A stretch of DNA of 64,000 nt. Origin: Stenotrophomonas rhizophila (lineage in GTDB: Bacteria; Pseudomonadota; Gammaproteobacteria; Xanthomonadales; Xanthomonadaceae). Below the pieces are notes generated by a model that worked only from the letters and a program-made list of their open reading frames with translations, was not told the origin of the DNA and made no database searches. Location of the stretch: NCBI RefSeq assembly GCF_003651185.1, contig NZ_RCDC01000004.1, forward strand, positions 2,094,659 through 2,158,658, read 5' to 3'. Below are positions 58,004 to 64,000 of this stretch, piece by piece; position 1 is the first letter of the stretch, and each line of letters starts with the position of its first letter. Position numbers and translations under genes: made by a program.

Positions 58004-60520
58004 ATGTTGAAGACCTTTCTTTTCCAGCTGCATTGGCTGCTGGGCATCACTGCCGGCACCGTGCTGGCGGTGATGGGCCTGAGCGGGGCCACGCTGGCCT
58101 TTGAAGACGAGATCATGCGCGCGGCCAATCCTGCGCTTGCGCAGGTCGTGCAACGCCATGCGGCCGGCGAGCAGCCAGTGGCGCTCACCGAGCTGTTGCC
58201 GCGGTTGCAGCAGGACATGCCAAAGCCGTTGCAGCGGCTGCGCGTGGATGCGACCGGGCAGCGCCTGTCGGTGGCGCGTTTCGAAGGCGGCCAGGCGAAC
58301 TGGCGCTACTTCGATCCGTACACCGGCAACGTGCTCACCGAACTGAGCGGACTGGATTTCTTCGCCTTCGTCGAAGACCTGCACCGCCACCTGGTCAGCG
58401 GCGAGCGGGGCAGCCTGATCACCGGCAGCTGCGCGATCGCGCTGGTGTTCTTCTGTCTGTCGGGGCTGTACCTGCGTTGGCCGCGACGCTGGTGGCACTG
58501 GCGCACCTGGCTGGCGGTGGAGTGGTCGCGCAGCGGGCGAAGTTTCCTGTGGAGTCTGCATTCAGTGGTCGGCACCTGGGTGCTGCTGGTGTACCTGATG
58601 ATCGCGTTGACCGGGCTGTGGTGGTCGTTCGACTGGTACCGCAAGGGCGCAACTGCATTGCTGGGCGGCCCCGCCGCCGAGCAGAACCAGCCGCGCACCA
58701 GCGGCGGCCCTCTGGATCTGGGCAAGGTGCAGGCCACCCTGTACGGGTTGGAGGGCGTGCGACGCGGTTACATCGACCTGCGCTTCCCGGCCAAGCCAGG
58801 CCGTGCGCTGACCGGCCGCGTGCAGGGAAGCAGCACGGCGCACGACCGCGCGCAGGACATCCTCCAGCTCGATCCGTCCACAGGCGCCCTGCTCTCCTAC
58901 GAGCCTTACAGCAGCAAGACCGCCGGCGGCAAGATCATCGTCAGTGTGTTCGCGTTGCACTCGGGCAGCTTCTTCGGCCTGCCCGGGCGGATCATCGTGA
59001 TGCTGTCCAGCCTGGGCATGCTGGTGTTCTTCATCACCGGCTGGATGTTGTACCTGGACCGCCGCCGCAAGAAGCGCGAGGTGCGTGCCTCACGCCTGCC
59101 TCTCGCCGCGGCCATCGGCACCGGACAGCCGTGGCTGGTCGCGTTCGCCAGCCAGAGTGGGTTTGCCGAGCAGCTGGCCTGGCGCGCTGCCGCCCAGTTG
59201 CAGGCGGCCGGCCTGCCGGTGCAGGTGCGTCCGCTCGCGCAGGTGGACGCGGCACTGCTGACCACCACAGACAAGGCGTTGTTCGTCATCAGCACCTTCG
59301 GCGATGGCGAAGCGCCGGATGCGGCGCGTACGTTCGGGCGACGGGTGTTGGCGCAGTCCACCTCGCTGCAGGGCCTGGCGTACGCCGTGCTTGGGCTCGG
59401 CGACCGCGAGTACACACGCTTCTGCGGTTTCTCGCGGCAGGTGGACAGCTGGCTGGCGGCGCAGGGGGCGCAGCGGCTGTTCGCCAGCATCGAGGTGGAC
59501 CGCACCGACGCCGTGCCGCTGGCGCACTGGCAGCAGCAGCTGGGTGTGCTGACCGGGGTAGAGGATCACACCCCCCTGCCGGCACCCGTTGAGCTGCACC
59601 CCTGGGCGCTGGATGCGCGCGCGCAGCTCAATCCGGGCAGTGCCGCCGGGGCGATCTGGCAGGTGTCACTGCGGCCGCTGGCGCACGCCCACTGGCAGGC
59701 CGGCGACATCCTGGAGATGGCGCCGCGCCACGCGCGTGCGCATGTGCTGTCGGTGCTGGCCCGCAACGGTCTGGATCCGCAGGCGCCGGTGACGGTCGAT
59801 GGACGCATCACCGCATTGGTCGAGGCGGCTGCCGCGCGTGTGCTGCCTGAGACAGCGGAAGCGGTGGACGCCGCTGCAGCACCCGATGCTGCCCGCTGGC
59901 TGGCGCGACTGCCTGCGCTGCCGCATCGCGAATACTCGATCGCCTCGGTGCCCGGCGATGGTGCCGTGCAGTTGGTGATCCGCCTGACCGATCTGCCCGA
60001 TGGCCGCCACGGACTGGGCTCGGGCTGGCTGTGCGTGCATGCCACCAAGGCAGACAACATTCATGCCCGCGTGCGTCGCAACAGCGGCTTCCATCGCCAT
60101 CCCGAGCACGCCCCGATGCTGCTGATCGGCAACGGCACCGGCATCGCCGGCCTGCGCAGCCTGCTGCGTGAAGCCGACGCGCAGGGCGACCGCGGTCACT
60201 GGCTGGTGTTCGGCGAACGCACCCGCGCGCACGACTTCCTCTATCGCGAAGAGATCGAGGCGTGGGAGGCGCAAGGCCATCTGAGCCGCGTGGATCTTTC
60301 GTTCTCGCGCGATGCCGATGGCGGCGGTTATGTGCAGGATCGTCTGCGCGCGGCACCGGAGGCCCTCCGCGCGTGGGTAGATCTTGGTGGCAGTGTCTAC
60401 GTGTGCGGCTCGCTGCATGGCATGGCCGAAGGTGTCGATGCCGTGCTGCGCGGGGTGCTGGGCAACGATGCGGTCGATGCCCTGCTCAACGACGGACGCT
60501 ACCGCCGCGACGTGTACTGA
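58004..60520 (+). CDS. PepSY-transmembrane flavo-reductase (ferric/siderophore reductase-like)
   Basis: 838 residues in one chain. N-terminal PepSY-associated membrane region (about 1-370) with four helices and conserved His (HWLLGITAG, DLHRHLVSG, SLHSVVGTW, ALHSGSFFG) likely binding haem. Then a flavodoxin domain (about 375-520; ASQSGFAEQLA, STFGDGEAPDAA, LGLGDREYTRFC) and a ferredoxin-NADP reductase-like domain (about 530-838; REYSIASVP, LIGNGTGIAGL, YVCGS). It resembles sulfite-reductase flavoprotein fused to PepSY. With the upstream Fur box, iron reduction of siderophores is likely. Confidence 0.85.
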   Translation: MLKTFLFQLHWLLGITAGTVLAVMGLSGATLAFEDEIMRAANPALAQVVQRHAAGEQPVALTELLPRLQQDMPKPLQRLRVDATGQRLSVARFEGGQANWRYFDPYTGNVLTELSGLDFFAFVEDLHRHLVSGERGSLITGSCAIALVFFCLSGLYLRWPRRWWHWRTWLAVEWSRSGRSFLWSLHSVVGTWVLLVYLMIALTGLWWSFDWYRKGATALLGGPAAEQNQPRTSGGPLDLGKVQATLYGLEGVRRGYIDLRFPAKPGRALTGRVQGSSTAHDRAQDILQLDPSTGALLSYEPYSSKTAGGKIIVSVFALHSGSFFGLPGRIIVMLSSLGMLVFFITGWMLYLDRRRKKREVRASRLPLAAAIGTGQPWLVAFASQSGFAEQLAWRAAAQLQAAGLPVQVRPLAQVDAALLTTTDKALFVISTFGDGEAPDAARTFGRRVLAQSTSLQGLAYAVLGLGDREYTRFCGFSRQVDSWLAAQGAQRLFASIEVDRTDAVPLAHWQQQLGVLTGVEDHTPLPAPVELHPWALDARAQLNPGSAAGAIWQVSLRPLAHAHWQAGDILEMAPRHARAHVLSVLARNGLDPQAPVTVDGRITALVEAAAARVLPETAEAVDAAAAPDAARWLARLPALPHREYSIASVPGDGAVQLVIRLTDLPDGRHGLGSGWLCVHATKADNIHARVRRNSGFHRHPEHAPMLLIGNGTGIAGLRSLLREADAQGDRGHWLVFGERTRAHDFLYREEIEAWEAQGHLSRVDLSFSRDADGGGYVQDRLRAAPEALRAWVDLGGSVYVCGSLHGMAEGVDAVLRGVLGNDAVDALLNDGRYRRDVY

Positions 60521-60535
60521 GCAACGCCGCGCCGC

Positions 60536-63161
<2,626 letters not shown>

Positions 63162-63169
<8 letters not shown>

Positions 63170-63181
63170 AGATGAACAATA
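63162..63181 (-). promoter_or_regulatory. Palindrome over the UvrA2 start codon and -10
   Basis: Minus strand TTGTTCAT-CT-ATGAACAA (63162-63179), perfect 8-bp arms. The ATG inside it is the start codon and TATTGT at 63176-63181 could be the -10. A dimeric repressor here would control a leaderless mRNA. Confidence 0.5.
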
Positions 63182-63242
63182 GCGAAGCACAGCGCCGGCT
63201 CATTGCCGGTGAAGACCGGTGAGCGCGGCGTTGACGCGCCTG

Positions 63243-64000
63243 TCAGGCCATGGCCCGCACGCGCGGCGCCGACGGCGGCGGAGTGACGACGAAGGCATCC
63301 ACCGCCTCGCCCAGCAGCGAGGCCTGGCGATCCAGTGCGCGCGCCGAGGCTGACGCTTCCTCCACCAGCGCCGCATTCTGCTGGGTGCTGCCATCCATCT
63401 GCAGCAACGTCTGGCTCACCTGCTCGATGCCCGCCGTCTGCTGCTGCGAGGCCGCGGAGATGCTCGCCATGATCGCGGTGACCCGCTGCACACTGCCGAC
63501 GATCTCGCCCATCGTCGCACCCGCGCTGTCGACCTGCCGGGTGCCCGCATCAACGCGCTCGACCGTGGCTTCGATCAGCTGCTTGATCTGGCGCGCGGCG
63601 TCGGCACTGCGTTGTGCCAGCAGGCGCACTTCGCTGGCCACTACCGCGAAGCTGCGGCCCTGCTCGCCTGCGCGCGCGGCTTCGACGGCGGCGTTGAGCG
63701 CCAGGATGTTGGTCTGGAACGCGATCCCGTCGATGACGCCGGTGATCTCCCCGATCCGGTGCGACGACAGCGCGATGTCGGCCATGGTGGTCACCACCTG
63801 CGCCACCGATTCTCCACCCCGCGCCGCGACCTCGGCCGCGCGGATCGCCAGCTGGTTGGCCTGCTGCGCCGAGTCCGCATTCTGCCGCACCGTGGCCGCC
63901 AGTTCCTCCATCGAGGAGGCGGTTTCTTCCAGATGCGCCGCCTGGCGCTCGGTGCGGTCGGAGAGATCGTGGTTGCCGGCGACAATTTCGCCGGCGGCAT
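63243..64000 (-). CDS. Methyl-accepting chemotaxis protein, C-terminal part (runs off the window)
   Basis: Cytoplasmic signalling end of a chemoreceptor; about 252 residues are inside the window. It contains the highly conserved hairpin tip [37 protein letters not shown] that binds CheA/CheW, flanked by methylation helices ([17 protein letters not shown] and [16 protein letters not shown]). No CheR pentapeptide is seen at the end (VRAMA). The sensory domain lies outside the window, so the ligand is unknown. It lies 73 bp upstream of the UvrA2 start on the same strand. Confidence 0.95.
   Translation of the reverse strand, partial: AAGEIVAGNHDLSDRTERQAAHLEETASSMEELAATVRQNADSAQQANQLAIRAAEVAARGGESVAQVVTTMADIALSSHRIGEITGVIDGIAFQTNILALNAAVEAARAGEQGRSFAVVASEVRLLAQRSADAARQIKQLIEATVERVDAGTRQVDSAGATMGEIVGSVQRVTAIMASISAASQQQTAGIEQVSQTLLQMDGSTQQNAALVEEASASARALDRQASLLGEAVDAFVVTPPPSAPRVRAMA

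Overview
The window is a stretch of high-GC gammaproteobacterial core chromosome. Gene content and order (rpoD, dtd, lpxL; def-fmt-rsmB diverging from a LysM gene and dprA-smg-topA-tsaC; cutA-dsbD) point to the family Xanthomonadaceae. Short hairpins that begin with GTAG on one strand (near 5108-5163, 44080-44102, 50354-50414 and 52083-52105) resemble the GTAG-type REP (SMAG) repeats of Stenotrophomonas, so Stenotrophomonas or a close relative is the best guess. I see no rRNA, tRNA, CRISPR array, prophage or insertion sequence.

Layout. 1-5.1 kb: start of rpoD, dtd, lipid A acyltransferase, GTP cyclohydrolase II and a PH-domain membrane pair. 5.1-10.2 kb: LPS/cell-surface glycosylation (CDP-glycerol transferase-like gene, WaaE-type GT2, O-antigen ligase-like gene, GT39/ArnT-like gene). 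10.2-21.1 kb: translation start and genome maintenance (rsmB, fmt, def, LysM protein, dprA, smg, two GYF-domain membrane proteins, topA, tsaC). 21.2-29.0 kb: small secreted DUF4124 proteins, SDR, lipoprotein, sppA, MATE pump, DUF3106 protein and a membrane-anchored sigma-factor-like protein. 29.0-36.5 kb: an AT-rich control region with two perfect inverted DnaA boxes, then priA, GST, NYN-domain protein, type II NADH dehydrogenase, rraB, GIY-YIG protein and a glycine riboswitch driving a TRIC-family membrane protein. 36.6-44 kb: an RND efflux operon with two different pumps (mdtABC/muxABC type). 44.1-45.4 kb: DAHP synthase preceded by a short aromatic leader peptide and attenuator. 45.5-50.3 kb: accessory genes with MarR and LysR regulators. 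50.4-52.5 kb: groESL. 52.7-64 kb: secreted nuclease, cutA-dsbD-tlpA redox operon, a Fur-box-preceded flavo-reductase, a UvrA2-type ABC ATPase and the end of a chemotaxis receptor.

The most striking items are regulatory or fusion features. First, upstream of the DAHP synthase gene lies a 26-codon leader containing Tyr-Phe-Trp-Tyr-Tyr-Phe followed by an 11-bp terminator hairpin with six T, which reads as attenuation sensing all three aromatic amino acids. Second, a protein resembling an ECF sigma factor is fused to a membrane segment and a DUF3619-like tail. Third, an inverted pair of perfect DnaA boxes sits in front of priA. Fourth, a GYF domain is joined to a type IV pilin-like body. Fifth, DsbD has two tandem alpha domains. 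Sixth, two divergent glycosyltransferase genes start essentially back to back with no intergenic DNA.
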